Of a stretch of DNA of 64,000 bases, positions 30,112 to 39,437 are shown piece after piece. The notes under the pieces were generated by a model that did not search any database, was not told where the DNA came from, and was given only the letters and a program-made list of their open reading frames with translations. The position numbers and the translations under genes were made by a program. Every line of letters begins with the position of its first letter. The stretch's first letter is position 1. This stretch comes from Pseudomonas sp. PSE14 (lineage in GTDB: Bacteria; Pseudomonadota; Gammaproteobacteria; Pseudomonadales; Pseudomonadaceae), in assembly GCF_029203285.1 (NCBI RefSeq), contig NZ_CP115669.1, positions 1,426,001 through 1,490,000 of the forward strand. The letters run 5' to 3'.

Positions 30112-31227
30112 TCAGACGAAATAGTGGGGAACGAAGCGGCTGCTGTCGCGGGTGATGGGGCTGGAGTCCTCACGGATGCCCAGGCCCGCGGCCTGGCCGT
30201 CGATCACCCAGCAGCCGAGCACAGCGTAGTTGCCGTCGTGGTTGGCCAGCGGTGCGTAGCCCTGGTAGATGCAGGGCGCGTCGGCGTGGGGGCCGTCGCT
30301 TTCCAGTTGCAGGTCGTCGGCGACGATGCGGATGTTCTCGCCCTCGCGCGAATACAGCGGCTTGCGCACGTAGGCGCCGGGGATGTCCTGGCGGTAGCTG
30401 GCCGGTAGTAGGTTGGGGTGCCTGGGGTTGAGCTTCCAGAGGATCGGCAGCATGGCCTTGCTCGACATCAGCAGCTTCCACGCCGGCTCCAGGAAGCGGA
30501 TGCCGCTGCGTTCCAGGTGCTCGGCGAAGCTGTCCTGCAGCAGCCATTCCCAAGGGTAGAGCTTGAAGCAGTGGCGGATGTCCTGCTCGTACTGGTCGAT
30601 GAAGGTGCCGCGCGCGGCGTGGTGGCCGATGAACTCCAGCGGCAGGTAGCGCGTCGGCAAGCCGGCCTGGTGCGCGGTGTCGAGCAGGTAGAGGACGTTG
30701 CCGGTGTCTTCCTCGTGGCCGTCGATGGCGGTGAAGTGCAGCAGGCCGTCCGGCGCGATGGCCTTCCAGCGTTCGATCAGCTTCTCGTGCAGCGAGTTGA
30801 ACTGGTCAGCGGCCGGGTTCACGTCGTTCAGCCATTGCCACTGCACCACGCTGGCCTCCAGCAGGCCGGTGGGGGTGTCGGCGTTGTACTCCAGCATCTT
30901 CGGCGGGCCCTCGCCGTTCCAGGCGAAATCGAAGCGGCCGTAGAGGCTTGGGTCCTGACGCTGCCAGGAGCGGATGATTTCCTCACGGGCGCCCGGCGGC
31001 AGGCGGAAGGGCTCGAAGTGGCCGGTGCGGATCACCCACTCGACACATTCCAGGTAGCGCTGGTGCAGGTCCTCGCTGGCGGCCTCCAGCGTCTCGATCT
31101 GTTCGAGGCTGAACTCGTAGGCCACCGACTCGTCCCAGTAACGGCCGTCGATGCTGTGGAAGGTGAAGCCGACCGCCTCGCAGCGCTCGCGCCAGTCGGC
31201 GCGCGGCGTCATGGCCAGGCGGCGCAT
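30112..31227 (-). CDS. Glutathionylspermidine synthase-like ATP-grasp protein (YgiC/YjfC type)
   Basis: A 371-residue protein of the GSP_synth family, the C-terminal ligase half of E. coli bifunctional Gss without the amidase half. Motifs include FDFAWNGEGPPKMLEYNADT, the triad-like VQWQWL, FIGHHAARG and the late ATP-grasp segments YVRKPLYSREGENI and YQGYAPLANHDG. Family members predicted to ligate amines to peptides exist, but stand-alone YgiC-type proteins have no confirmed substrate. Its ATG overlaps the stop of the YgiB-like gene (TGATG), so they are coupled. Confidence 0.88.
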   Translation of the reverse strand: MRRLAMTPRADWRERCEAVGFTFHSIDGRYWDESVAYEFSLEQIETLEAASEDLHQRYLECVEWVIRTGHFEPFRLPPGAREEIIRSWQRQDPSLYGRFDFAWNGEGPPKMLEYNADTPTGLLEASVVQWQWLNDVNPAADQFNSLHEKLIERWKAIAPDGLLHFTAIDGHEEDTGNVLYLLDTAHQAGLPTRYLPLEFIGHHAARGTFIDQYEQDIRHCFKLYPWEWLLQDSFAEHLERSGIRFLEPAWKLLMSSKAMLPILWKLNPRHPNLLPASYRQDIPGAYVRKPLYSREGENIRIVADDLQLESDGPHADAPCIYQGYAPLANHDGNYAVLGCWVIDGQAAGLGIREDSSPITRDSSRFVPHYFV

Positions 31228-31556
31228 CAGCCACCCCCGGAGAAGCGGGCACCGGAGTGGCCGAAGCCACCGCGGGTGACCAACTGGCGCGACTGCACCT
31301 GGTAGGTCTGCGCGGTCTTCGGGCGCGAGCCTTCCTCGTAGCTCGGTCCGCGATAGCGGCCAGAGCTGCCGCTGTAGCCGCCGGAGCCGCCGCTGCTGGA
31401 GGGCTCGGGTTCGCAGGCGTTGGGCGTGGTGCCCCAGTCCTTCAGGCAGTCTTCGCGGTTGGCGTAGAGGTCGCGGTACACCGGGTTGTGGTGCAGCACG
31501 CTGTAGAGCACCCCGCCGGTGAGCAGGGTAGTGAAGACGAGATTGGATTTCTTCAT
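31227..31556 (-). CDS. YgiB-like (DUF1190) envelope protein
   Basis: A 109-residue protein with an N-terminal hydrophobic segment (about 5-22) and a mature part rich in Ser, Gly and Tyr. It has two Cys (EDCLKDWGTTPNAC) and a Gly-rich end (GGFGHSGARFSGGG). Residues 25-50 resemble the YgiB core. In E. coli, ygiB and ygiC are adjacent, and the same pairing here supports the identification. The Ser/Gly-rich exposed part could be the target of the ligase, which is inference only. Confidence 0.75.
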   Translation of the reverse strand: MKKSNLVFTTLLTGGVLYSVLHHNPVYRDLYANREDCLKDWGTTPNACEPEPSSSGGSGGYSGSSGRYRGPSYEEGSRPKTAQTYQVQSRQLVTRGGFGHSGARFSGGG

Positions 31557-31679
31557 GGTCGGGCGCCCAGGGCGCTGCGGGGAGGCAGCGTCGGCAGGTC
31601 CTTGCGCGTGCGTTGAGTCCTTGAGGGGGCGAGTCTAGCGATTATCCACCGCAGGCAGAAGTGATGCCTGTCGCACACG

Positions 31680-31706
31680 AAAACGCCGGCAATCCGCCGG
31701 CGTTTT
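31680..31706. terminator. Terminator of metG (works on both strands)
   Basis: The stem AAAACGCCGGC / GCCGGCGTTTT with an AATCC loop lies 17-43 bp past the metG stop. Confidence 0.9.
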
Positions 31707-31722
31707 CGTGGAGGCTAGGGTC

Positions 31723-33756
31723 TTACTTGACGCGCTGACCCGGCTTGGCGCCGCTGTCGGGGCTGAGCAGGTAGATCTCTTCACCGCCGGGGCCGGCAGC
31801 CAGGACCATGCCTTCGGAGATGCCGAACTTCATCTTGCGCGGGGCGAGGTTGGCCACGTACAGGGTCAGGCGGCCTTCGAGCTTGCTCGGGTCCGGGTAG
31901 GCGCTCTTGATGCCGGAGAACACGTTGCGCTTCTCGTCGCCGATGTCCAGGGACAGGCGCAGCAGCTTGTCGGCGCCTTCGACGAACTCGCACTTCTCGA
32001 TCAGCGCGATGCGCAGGTCGACGGCGGCGAAGGCGTCGAAGTTGATTTCCGCGGCCAGCGGGTCTTTCACCAGTTCGCCATTACCGGCGGGCTTGTTGGC
32101 GGCGGCGAGGTCTTCCTTGGAGGCTTCGATCATGGCTTCGATTTTCGCGGGTTCGATACGGGTCATCAGCGGGTTGAACGGGTTCAGTTTGTGGTTGGCC
32201 AGCAGTTGCTCGTGGTCGGCCCACTTCAGCGGGGCGACGTTGAGGAAGGCTTCGGCGGCTTCGGCCAGCTTCGGCAGCACGGGCTTGAGGAAGATCACCA
32301 GCTGGCGGAACAGGTTCACACCCAGGGCGCAGATGGCCTGGACTTCATCCTGCTTGCCTTCCTGCTTGTTCAGCGACCAGGGCGCCTTGTCGGCGATCCA
32401 GGCGTTGGCCTGGTCGGCCAGGGCCATGATCTCGCGCATGGCGCGGCCGAAGTCACGGGCTTCATAGGCGGCGGCGATGCTCGGCGCGGCGCTGCGGAAG
32501 GACTCGACCAGCTCCGGCGCAGGGCTTGCGTCCACCAGCAGGCCGTTGTTGCCCTTGTGGATGAAGCCGGCGCAACGGCTGGCGATGTTGACCACCTTGC
32601 CGACCAGGTCGGAGTTGACCTTCTGCACGAAGTCCTCGAGGTTCAGGTCGAGGTCGTCCACGCCACGGCCCAGCTTGGAGGCGTAGTAGTAGCGCAGGTA
32701 TTCCGGGTCCAGGTGGTCCAGGTAGGTGCGCGCCTTGACGAAGGTGCCGCGCGACTTGGACATCTTCTGGCCGTTGACGGTCAGGTAGCCGTGCACGTTC
32801 AGTGCGGTCGGCTTGCGGTAGCCGGCGCCTTCGAGCATGGCCGGCCAGAACAGCGCGTGGAAGTTGACGATGTCCTTGCCGATGAAGTGGTACAGCTCGG
32901 CGTCGGAGTCCTTCTTCCAGTAGGAATCGAAGTCCAGTTCCGGACGGCGCGCGCAGAGGTTCTTGAAGCTGGCCATGTAGCCGATCGGCGCGTCCAGCCA
33001 GACGTAGAAGTACTTGCCCGGCGCATCGGGGATCTCGAAGCCGAAGTACGGCGCGTCACGGCTGATGTCCCACTCCTGCAGGCCGGAATCCAGCCATTCG
33101 GCGATCTTGTTGGCCACCGACTCCTGCAGGGCGCCGCTGCGGGTCCACTGCTTGAGCATGGCGTCGAAGTCGGGGAGCTTGAAGAAGTAGTGCAGCGACT
33201 CCTTGAGCACCGGGGTGGCGCCGGAGATGGCGGACTTCGGGTCTTTCAGCTCGGTGGGCGAGTAGGTTGCGCCACAGGCTTCGCAGTTGTCGCCGTACTG
33301 GTCGGCGGTGCCGCACTTGGGGCAGGTGCCCTTGATGAAGCGGTCGGCCAGGAACATCTGCTTTTCCGGGTCGAAGTACTGGGTTACCGGACGAGTGGCG
33401 ATGTGGCCGGCTTCGCGCAGCTTCACGTAGATGGCCGACGACAGCTCGCGGTTCTCGTCCGAGTGGGTCGAGTAGTAGTTGTCGAAGTTCACCTGGAAGT
33501 CGGCGAAGTCGGCCATGTGCTCGGCGCGCACGGCGTCGATCAACTGCTCGGAGGTAATGCCTTCGCGCTCGGCGCGCAGCATGATGGCCGAGCCGTGGGC
33601 GTCGTCCGCGCACACGTACACCGCCTGGTTGCCACGCATCTTCTGGAAACGCACCCAGATGTCGGTCTGGATGTACTCCAGCATGTGACCCAGGTGGATC
33701 GAACCATTGGCGTAGGGCAGGGCGCTGGTGACGAGGATCTTGCGGGCTTCGGACAT
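31723..33756 (-). CDS. metG: Methionyl-tRNA synthetase
   Basis: A 677-residue class I synthetase that charges tRNA-Met. The HIGH signature is HLGH at residues 21-24 and the KMSKS signature GQKMSKSRG is near residue 335. The zinc knuckle reads CPKCG...CEACG, and a C-terminal EMAP/Trbp111-like tRNA-binding domain (about 580-677) is fused. Length fits the long dimeric form of gammaproteobacteria. It is divergent from mrp, as in PAO1. Confidence 0.98.
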   Translation of the reverse strand: MSEARKILVTSALPYANGSIHLGHMLEYIQTDIWVRFQKMRGNQAVYVCADDAHGSAIMLRAEREGITSEQLIDAVRAEHMADFADFQVNFDNYYSTHSDENRELSSAIYVKLREAGHIATRPVTQYFDPEKQMFLADRFIKGTCPKCGTADQYGDNCEACGATYSPTELKDPKSAISGATPVLKESLHYFFKLPDFDAMLKQWTRSGALQESVANKIAEWLDSGLQEWDISRDAPYFGFEIPDAPGKYFYVWLDAPIGYMASFKNLCARRPELDFDSYWKKDSDAELYHFIGKDIVNFHALFWPAMLEGAGYRKPTALNVHGYLTVNGQKMSKSRGTFVKARTYLDHLDPEYLRYYYASKLGRGVDDLDLNLEDFVQKVNSDLVGKVVNIASRCAGFIHKGNNGLLVDASPAPELVESFRSAAPSIAAAYEARDFGRAMREIMALADQANAWIADKAPWSLNKQEGKQDEVQAICALGVNLFRQLVIFLKPVLPKLAEAAEAFLNVAPLKWADHEQLLANHKLNPFNPLMTRIEPAKIEAMIEASKEDLAAANKPAGNGELVKDPLAAEINFDAFAAVDLRIALIEKCEFVEGADKLLRLSLDIGDEKRNVFSGIKSAYPDPSKLEGRLTLYVANLAPRKMKFGISEGMVLAAGPGGEEIYLLSPDSGAKPGQRVK

Positions 33757-33941
33757 GATGATCGGCCGTTCCGGTTAAAACGAGGGAATCGGCAACTATA
33801 TAGGGGCGGGGCGAAATTTTCATCCGTAGGCCGCTTGGGAGTAAGCCCGGGCCGCTCCTGCGACCGATGACCCCGAGCAAGGCCGCGACGAGAGGCGTAA
33901 GATACCCGCCCATTCTGCTCAGTCTTTCATCGGGAGTACCC

Positions 33942-35036
33942 ATGGGCGCCGCCAACCGAGCCACGGTAGAAAACCTTCTCCGCCAGATCACCGATCCCCA
34001 CACCGGCCAGAACCTGATGGACGCCGGCTACCTGCGCGAGCTGGACATCCAGGGCGGGCGCGTCTCGCTGACCCTGGAGCTGGGCTACGCCGCCGGCCTG
34101 TTCAGGAACGGCCTGGCGCAGACCGTGCAGATGGCCCTGGAAGCGCTGGACGGCGTCGATTCGGCCCAGGTCAAGGTGGAAACCCATATTGCCGCGCACA
34201 AGGCCCAGGCCCAGGTGCCGGGCATGAGCAACGTGAAGAACATCATCGCCGTGGCCTCCGGCAAGGGCGGCGTGGGCAAGTCCACAACCGCCGCCAACCT
34301 CGCGCTGGCGCTGGCCCGCGAAGGCGCCAAGGTCGGTATCCTCGATGCGGACATCTACGGCCCCAGCCAGGGCATCATGTTCGGCATCCCCGAAGGCACC
34401 CGGCCGAAGATTCGCGACCAGAAGTGGTTCATCCCGCTGGAAGCCCACGGCGTCGAGGTCATGTCCATGGCCTTCCTCACCGACGACAACACTCCGGTGG
34501 TCTGGCGCGGCCCGATGGTTTCCGGCGCGCTGATCCAGCTGATCACCCAGACCGCCTGGAACGACCTGGATTACCTGGTCATCGATATGCCGCCGGGCAC
34601 CGGCGACATCCAGCTGACCTTGGCGCAGAAGGTCCCGGTGGCCGGCTCGGTGATCGTCACCACCCCGCAGGACCTGGCCCTGCTCGACGCCAAGAAGGGC
34701 GTGGAGATGTTCCGCAAGGTCAACATCCCGGTGCTGGGCGTGGTGGAGAACATGGCCGTGCACATCTGCTCCAACTGCGGCCATGCCGAGCACCTGTTCG
34801 GCGAGGGCGGCGGCGAGAAGCTGGCGGCCCAGTACGGCGTCGAGCTGCTGGCCTCGTTGCCGCTGTCCATGGCCATCCGCATGCAGGCCGACGGCGGCAA
34901 GCCCACCGTGATCGCCGATCCGGAAAGCCAGCTGGCGATGATCTACCAGGAAATGGCGCGCTGCGTCGGCGCCCGCATCGCCCTGAGCGAGAAGGCCGCG
35001 CCGGCAATGCCGAACATTTCCATCAGCGACGACTGA
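33942..35036 (+). CDS. Iron-sulfur cluster carrier ATPase Mrp/ApbC
   Basis: A 364-residue P-loop ATPase that binds and transfers Fe-S clusters. An N-terminal MIP18/DUF59 domain (about 1-90) precedes the deviant Walker A GKGGVGKST near residue 107. The cluster-binding CxxC is in HICSNCGHAEH near residue 275. I chose the ATG at 33942, which begins the conserved domain after a GGGAG RBS (33932-33936). It is divergent from metG and followed by dcd. Confidence 0.94.
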   Translation: MGAANRATVENLLRQITDPHTGQNLMDAGYLRELDIQGGRVSLTLELGYAAGLFRNGLAQTVQMALEALDGVDSAQVKVETHIAAHKAQAQVPGMSNVKNIIAVASGKGGVGKSTTAANLALALAREGAKVGILDADIYGPSQGIMFGIPEGTRPKIRDQKWFIPLEAHGVEVMSMAFLTDDNTPVVWRGPMVSGALIQLITQTAWNDLDYLVIDMPPGTGDIQLTLAQKVPVAGSVIVTTPQDLALLDAKKGVEMFRKVNIPVLGVVENMAVHICSNCGHAEHLFGEGGGEKLAAQYGVELLASLPLSMAIRMQADGGKPTVIADPESQLAMIYQEMARCVGARIALSEKAAPAMPNISISDD

Positions 35037-35134
35037 AGACGCGACGGTGCCGCTTGGCGCGCCCCTTTGCCGGGCGGCGCGCCTGTCGGTAAGATTCGCG
35101 CTTCTTTTTCCATCCGCCTTACAGGACGCTCGCC

Positions 35135-35701
35135 ATGACCATCAAATCGGACAAGTGGATTCGCCGCATGGCTCTGGAGCACGGCATGATCGAGCCGTTC
35201 GTCGAGCGCCAGATTCGCGGTGCCGATGACAGCCGGGTGATCTCCTACGGTGTCTCCAGCTACGGCTACGACGTGCGTTGCGCTGCCGAATTCAAGGTGT
35301 TCACCAACATCCATTCGGCCGTGGTCGACCCGAAGAACTTCGACGAGAAGAGCTTCGTGGACATCAACAGCGACGTCTGCATCATCCCCCCGAACTCCTT
35401 CGCCCTGGCCCGCACCGTCGAGTACTTCCGCATTCCGCGCGATGTGCTGACCATCTGCCTGGGCAAGAGCACCTACGCGCGCTGCGGCATCATCGTCAAC
35501 GTGACCCCGCTGGAACCCGAGTGGGAAGGGCACGTGACCCTGGAGTTCTCCAACACCACCAACCTGCCGGCGAAGATCTACGCCCATGAAGGTGTGGCGC
35601 AGATGCTGTTCCTGCAGTCGGACGAAGCCTGCGAGGTTTCGTACAAGGATCGCGGCGGCAAGTACCAGGGCCAGACCGGTGTGACTCTGCCGAAGGCCTG
35701 A
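35135..35701 (+). CDS. dcd: dCTP deaminase
   Basis: A 188-residue trimeric enzyme that deaminates dCTP to dUTP for thymidylate synthesis. The nucleotide-binding signature [10 protein letters not shown] and the catalytic Glu segment [15 protein letters not shown] (near residue 130) are both present, with the C-terminal closing strand [13 protein letters not shown]. An AGGA RBS is at 35123-35126. A strong terminator follows at 35719. Confidence 0.97.
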   Translation: MTIKSDKWIRRMALEHGMIEPFVERQIRGADDSRVISYGVSSYGYDVRCAAEFKVFTNIHSAVVDPKNFDEKSFVDINSDVCIIPPNSFALARTVEYFRIPRDVLTICLGKSTYARCGIIVNVTPLEPEWEGHVTLEFSNTTNLPAKIYAHEGVAQMLFLQSDEACEVSYKDRGGKYQGQTGVTLPKA

Positions 35702-35718
35702 TAACTCCGCAGTGCATG

Positions 35719-35745
35719 AAAAACCGGGCCCTGGCCCGGTTTTTT
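35719..35745 (+). terminator. Terminator after dcd
   Basis: The stem AAAACCGGGCC / GGCCCGGTTTT is followed by TTG, 18 bp past the stop. Confidence 0.9.
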
Positions 35746-35868
35746 GTTGCCTGTGATTTGTTCCGCGTAAGCCAATTGGCTTCGACTGGGAGCGCATGCG
35801 CCAGGCCCAACAGGGGGAGACCCGTAGGAGCAACTGTCTTCGTCTGGGGGAGTCCGTGCCGATGCATC

Positions 35869-35980
35869 CCCCTCATCCCAGCCCTCTCCCACAGGGAGAG
35901 GGAGCAGTCCGAGCCGACTGACGCCTAGGTTTCATCCTGCGCCGAACGGTCCCCTCTCCCTCTGGGAGAGGGTGAGGGCC
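35869..35980. repeat. Pair of REP-like palindromes (inverted)
   Basis: Two hairpins with identical stems, CCCTCTCCC-ACA-GGGAGAGGG (35882-35902) and CCCTCTCCC-TCT-GGGAGAGGG (35952-35972). Their outer flanks (CCCTCA... and ...TGAGGG) are complementary, so the pair can also fold together. They fill the gap between dcd and the ABC operon and resemble dispersed pseudomonad palindromes. No gene is present in this 308-bp gap. Confidence 0.75.
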
Positions 35981-36010
35981 AACCCGAGCGCAGATATATC
36001 TCGTAGGCGG

Positions 36011-36775
<765 letters not shown>

Positions 36776-36819
36776 GCGGGCCTCAGGAGTGCGACACGGG
36801 GGTGGCGTTGGGCTGGAGG

Positions 36820-37533
36820 TCAGCCATGGCTGGGACCGAGGAAGGCCAGCCAGCGCCGTTCGGCCAGGCGGAACAGCCCGACCAGGGTGAAGGAGGTCAC
36901 CAGGTAGAGCATCGCGGCGATGCCGAAGGACTGGAAGGACAGGAAGGTCGCGGCGTTGGCGTCGCGGGCGATCTTCATCAGGTCCGGCACGGTGGCGGTG
37001 AAGGCCACGGTGGTGGAGTGCAGCATGAGGATCACTTCATTGCTGTAGTACGGCAGCGCGCGGCGCAGCGCCGAGGGCATGATCACGTAGCGGTACAGCC
37101 GCCAGCCGCTCAGGCCGTAGGCATGGGCGGCCTCGACTTCTCCGTGGGCGATGTTGCGGATGGCGCCGGCGAAGATTTCCGTGGTGTAGGCGCAGGTGTT
37201 CAGGGCGAAGGCCAGCAGGGTGCAGTTCAGGCCGTTGCGGAAGAAGGCGTCGAGCACCGGCTGCTCGCGCACCGCCGCCAGGCTGTAGATGCCCGTGTAG
37301 CAGACCAGCAGCTGGATATACAGCGGCGTGCCGCGGAACACGTAGGTGTAGAACTGCACCGGCCAGCGCACCAGCGGGTTGCGCGAAACGCGGGCGATGG
37401 ACAGGGGAATGGCGAAGGTGAAACCGAAGGCGATGGACACCACCAGCAGCCAGAGCGTCATGGCCAGGCCGGTGATGTGGTAGCCGTCGGTCCAGAGGAA
37501 GGCTTTGCCGTACTGCTGCAGCAATTCGATCAT
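36820..37533 (-). CDS. Basic amino acid ABC transporter permease (HisM-like)
   Basis: A 237-residue inner-membrane permease with five transmembrane segments and the EAA-type cytoplasmic loop EVEAAHAYGLSGWRLYRYVI near residues 152-171. FRGTPLYIQLLVCYTG is the usual HisM-family segment. Its ATG overlaps the stop of the upstream permease gene by 4 bp. Confidence 0.92.
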   Translation of the reverse strand: MIELLQQYGKAFLWTDGYHITGLAMTLWLLVVSIAFGFTFAIPLSIARVSRNPLVRWPVQFYTYVFRGTPLYIQLLVCYTGIYSLAAVREQPVLDAFFRNGLNCTLLAFALNTCAYTTEIFAGAIRNIAHGEVEAAHAYGLSGWRLYRYVIMPSALRRALPYYSNEVILMLHSTTVAFTATVPDLMKIARDANAATFLSFQSFGIAAMLYLVTSFTLVGLFRLAERRWLAFLGPSHG

Positions 37534-38243
37534 CGCAGGGCCTCGCGCACGCCGATGGCATAACGGCGCTCAAGGGCGTTGAGCACGAAATTGGACAGGG
37601 TGGTGAAGACCAGGTAGATCACCGCCGCCACCATCAGGAAGAAGAACAGCCGGTAGCTGCTCTTGCCGGCGTCCTGCGCGGCGCGGACCACGTCGGAGAG
37701 GCCGATGATGGAGACCAGCGCGGTGGACTTGATCAGCACCATCCAGTTGTTGCCCAGGCCCGGCAGGGCGAAGCGCATCAGTTGCGGGAAGAGCACGAAG
37801 CGGAAGCGCTGGGCCCGGCTCAGGCCGAAGGCGCTGGCCGCTTCCAGCTGGCCGCGCGGCACCGCGAGGATGGCGCCGCGGAAGGTTTCGGTGAAGTAGG
37901 CGCCGTAGATGAAGCCCAGGGTGATCACGCCGGCGCTGAAGGGATCGATCTCGATGTATTCCCATTCCATGTAGTCGGTGAGATCGGCCAGCCAGGTCTG
38001 CAGGCTGTAGAAGATCAGCAGCATCAGTACCAGGTCGGGGACGCCGCGAATGAGTGTGGTGTACAGGATCGCCGGGAAGCGCAGCAGTCTGGAGCCGGAG
38101 AGCTTGGCGCTGGCGCCGATCAGGCCGAGCAGGACCGACAGCAGCAGTGAGCAGATCGATAGCTTGACGGTCATCCAGGTGCCATCCAGCAGGATCGCCC
38201 CGTAGCCCTTGAGGCTGATGCTTTCGAGGAATGCCTGGAGCAT
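37530..38243 (-). CDS. Basic amino acid ABC transporter permease (HisQ-like)
   Basis: A 237-residue permease with about five transmembrane segments. The EAA loop is QLEAASAFGLSRAQRFRFVL near residue 140, and IRGVPDLVLMLLIFY is typical of HisQ. It follows the binding-protein gene with a 79-bp gap containing a hairpin. Confidence 0.92.
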   Translation of the reverse strand: MLQAFLESISLKGYGAILLDGTWMTVKLSICSLLLSVLLGLIGASAKLSGSRLLRFPAILYTTLIRGVPDLVLMLLIFYSLQTWLADLTDYMEWEYIEIDPFSAGVITLGFIYGAYFTETFRGAILAVPRGQLEAASAFGLSRAQRFRFVLFPQLMRFALPGLGNNWMVLIKSTALVSIIGLSDVVRAAQDAGKSSYRLFFFLMVAAVIYLVFTTLSNFVLNALERRYAIGVREALR

Positions 38244-38284
38244 GCGCGCAGCGCTCCCGTGATGCGGCCGTTGCCGTAACGGAC

Positions 38285-38321
38285 CCGCCCCGGCCGGTGG
38301 GGGCGAGCCCGTTCGGGGCGG
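38285..38321 (-). promoter_or_regulatory. Intra-operon hairpin between binding-protein and permease genes
   Basis: The arms CCGCCCCG (38285-38292) and CGGGGCGG (38314-38321) form a GC stem directly after the binding-protein stop. In the Salmonella his transport operon a 3' hairpin after hisJ protects its mRNA so that binding protein outnumbers permease; the same role is inferred here. Confidence 0.6.
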
Positions 38322-38322
38322 A

Positions 38323-39102
38323 TCAGTCGTTGTAGATGTCGAGGTCGCCGAAGTATTTCTTCTGCAGCTTGTCGTAGGTGCCGTCGTCGTGAATGGCCTT
38401 GATGCCCTTGTTCAGCATCGCGCGCAGCTCGTCGTTACCCTTGCGGATGCCGATGGCGATGTCCGCCGGCATCAGCGGGTCGTGCACCGGCTTGCTGATC
38501 TCGAAGCCCTTGCCCTGGTCGGTGGTGAGGAAGCCCTGCTCGGCCTGCAGGAGGTCCTGCAGCGAGGCGTCCAGGCGGCCGGACACCAGGTCGGAGTAGA
38601 CCTGATCCTGGTTCTGGTAGCTCTTCACGTTGACGCCGGCCGGTTCCAGCCTGGTCTTGGCGAAGGTCTCCTGGATGGTGCCTTGTTCCACGCCCACGGT
38701 CTTGCCCTTGAGCGAGTCGGCGGTGGGTTCCAGGCCTGCCCCTTTTTTACTGATCATCGCCGAGGGGCCGGTGAAGAGTTTGTCGCTGAAGTCGATTTCC
38801 TTCTTGCGCGCTTCGGTGACGGTCATCGAGGAGATCACGCCGTCGAACTTGCGCGCTTTCAGGCCGGGGATCATGCCGTCGAAGTCGTTGGGCATCCACA
38901 CGCACTTGACCTTCAGGTGCGCGCAGATGGCATTGCCCAGGTCGATGTCGAAGCCGACCAGGCTGCCGTCCGGGGCCTTGGACTCGAAGGGGGCGTAGGA
39001 AGGGTCGGTGGCGAAGCGGATTTCCTTCCACTCCTTGGCTTGCAGGGCGCCGGCGCTGGCCATCAGGACCAGGGCGGAGAGAGTCAACCAGGCTTTTTTC
39101 AT
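38323..39102 (-). CDS. Basic amino acid ABC transporter, periplasmic binding protein (HisJ/ArgT-like)
   Basis: A 259-residue SBP_bac_3 protein with a Sec signal peptide (residues 1-22, ending in LQAKE). The ligand-binding landmarks fit lysine/arginine/ornithine/histidine receptors: FATDPSYAPFES, GFDIDLGNAICAHL, DFDGMIPGLKARKFD and VGVEQGT. It heads the operon. The 335-bp region upstream, to quiP, holds the quiP terminator and presumably this operon's promoter; I see no gene there. Confidence 0.93.
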   Translation of the reverse strand: MKKAWLTLSALVLMASAGALQAKEWKEIRFATDPSYAPFESKAPDGSLVGFDIDLGNAICAHLKVKCVWMPNDFDGMIPGLKARKFDGVISSMTVTEARKKEIDFSDKLFTGPSAMISKKGAGLEPTADSLKGKTVGVEQGTIQETFAKTRLEPAGVNVKSYQNQDQVYSDLVSGRLDASLQDLLQAEQGFLTTDQGKGFEISKPVHDPLMPADIAIGIRKGNDELRAMLNKGIKAIHDDGTYDKLQKKYFGDLDIYND

Positions 39103-39329
39103 CGAATGGAATCCTTAGAGGTTGGTCAAGCAGGTGGAAATGACGGAAACACCTGTGCAACAGCGCAAGGACAGCAATTTTCGAACCAGGCACGGGGCGG
39201 CGGACGCCAGCGATGGGAGAGGGATGACGGACGCGGTCCTGCAAAAGGTATAGCAGCGGCAACTCCGGCTTGCGCACCTGGCTGGTGCGAGGGAGTGAGG
39301 CGTCGGGTAACGGGATGGTGCGCGGCGGA

Positions 39330-39355
39330 AAAAAGAAAGGCACCCGAAGGTGCCT
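39330..39355 (-). terminator. Terminator after quiP
   Basis: The stem AGGCACC / GGTGCCT (39338-39355) is followed on the minus strand by a T-rich run (complement of GGAAAAAAGAA). Confidence 0.75.
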
Positions 39356-39437
39356 GAAAATGATCATGGAGTAAGTCGACTGTTCTGATTCCTGGGTGGG
39401 ATACAAGTTCCCGACCCCGGAGAAATTTTTCAGCCGA

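Noticed and set aside
31708-33870. 720-codon plus-strand frame
   Set aside because: Antisense to metG, whose HIGH, KMSKS and zinc motifs are intact. The frame has no recognisable domain.
38389-39357. 322-codon plus-strand frame
   Set aside because: Antisense to the binding-protein gene and the adjacent intergenic region; no domain.
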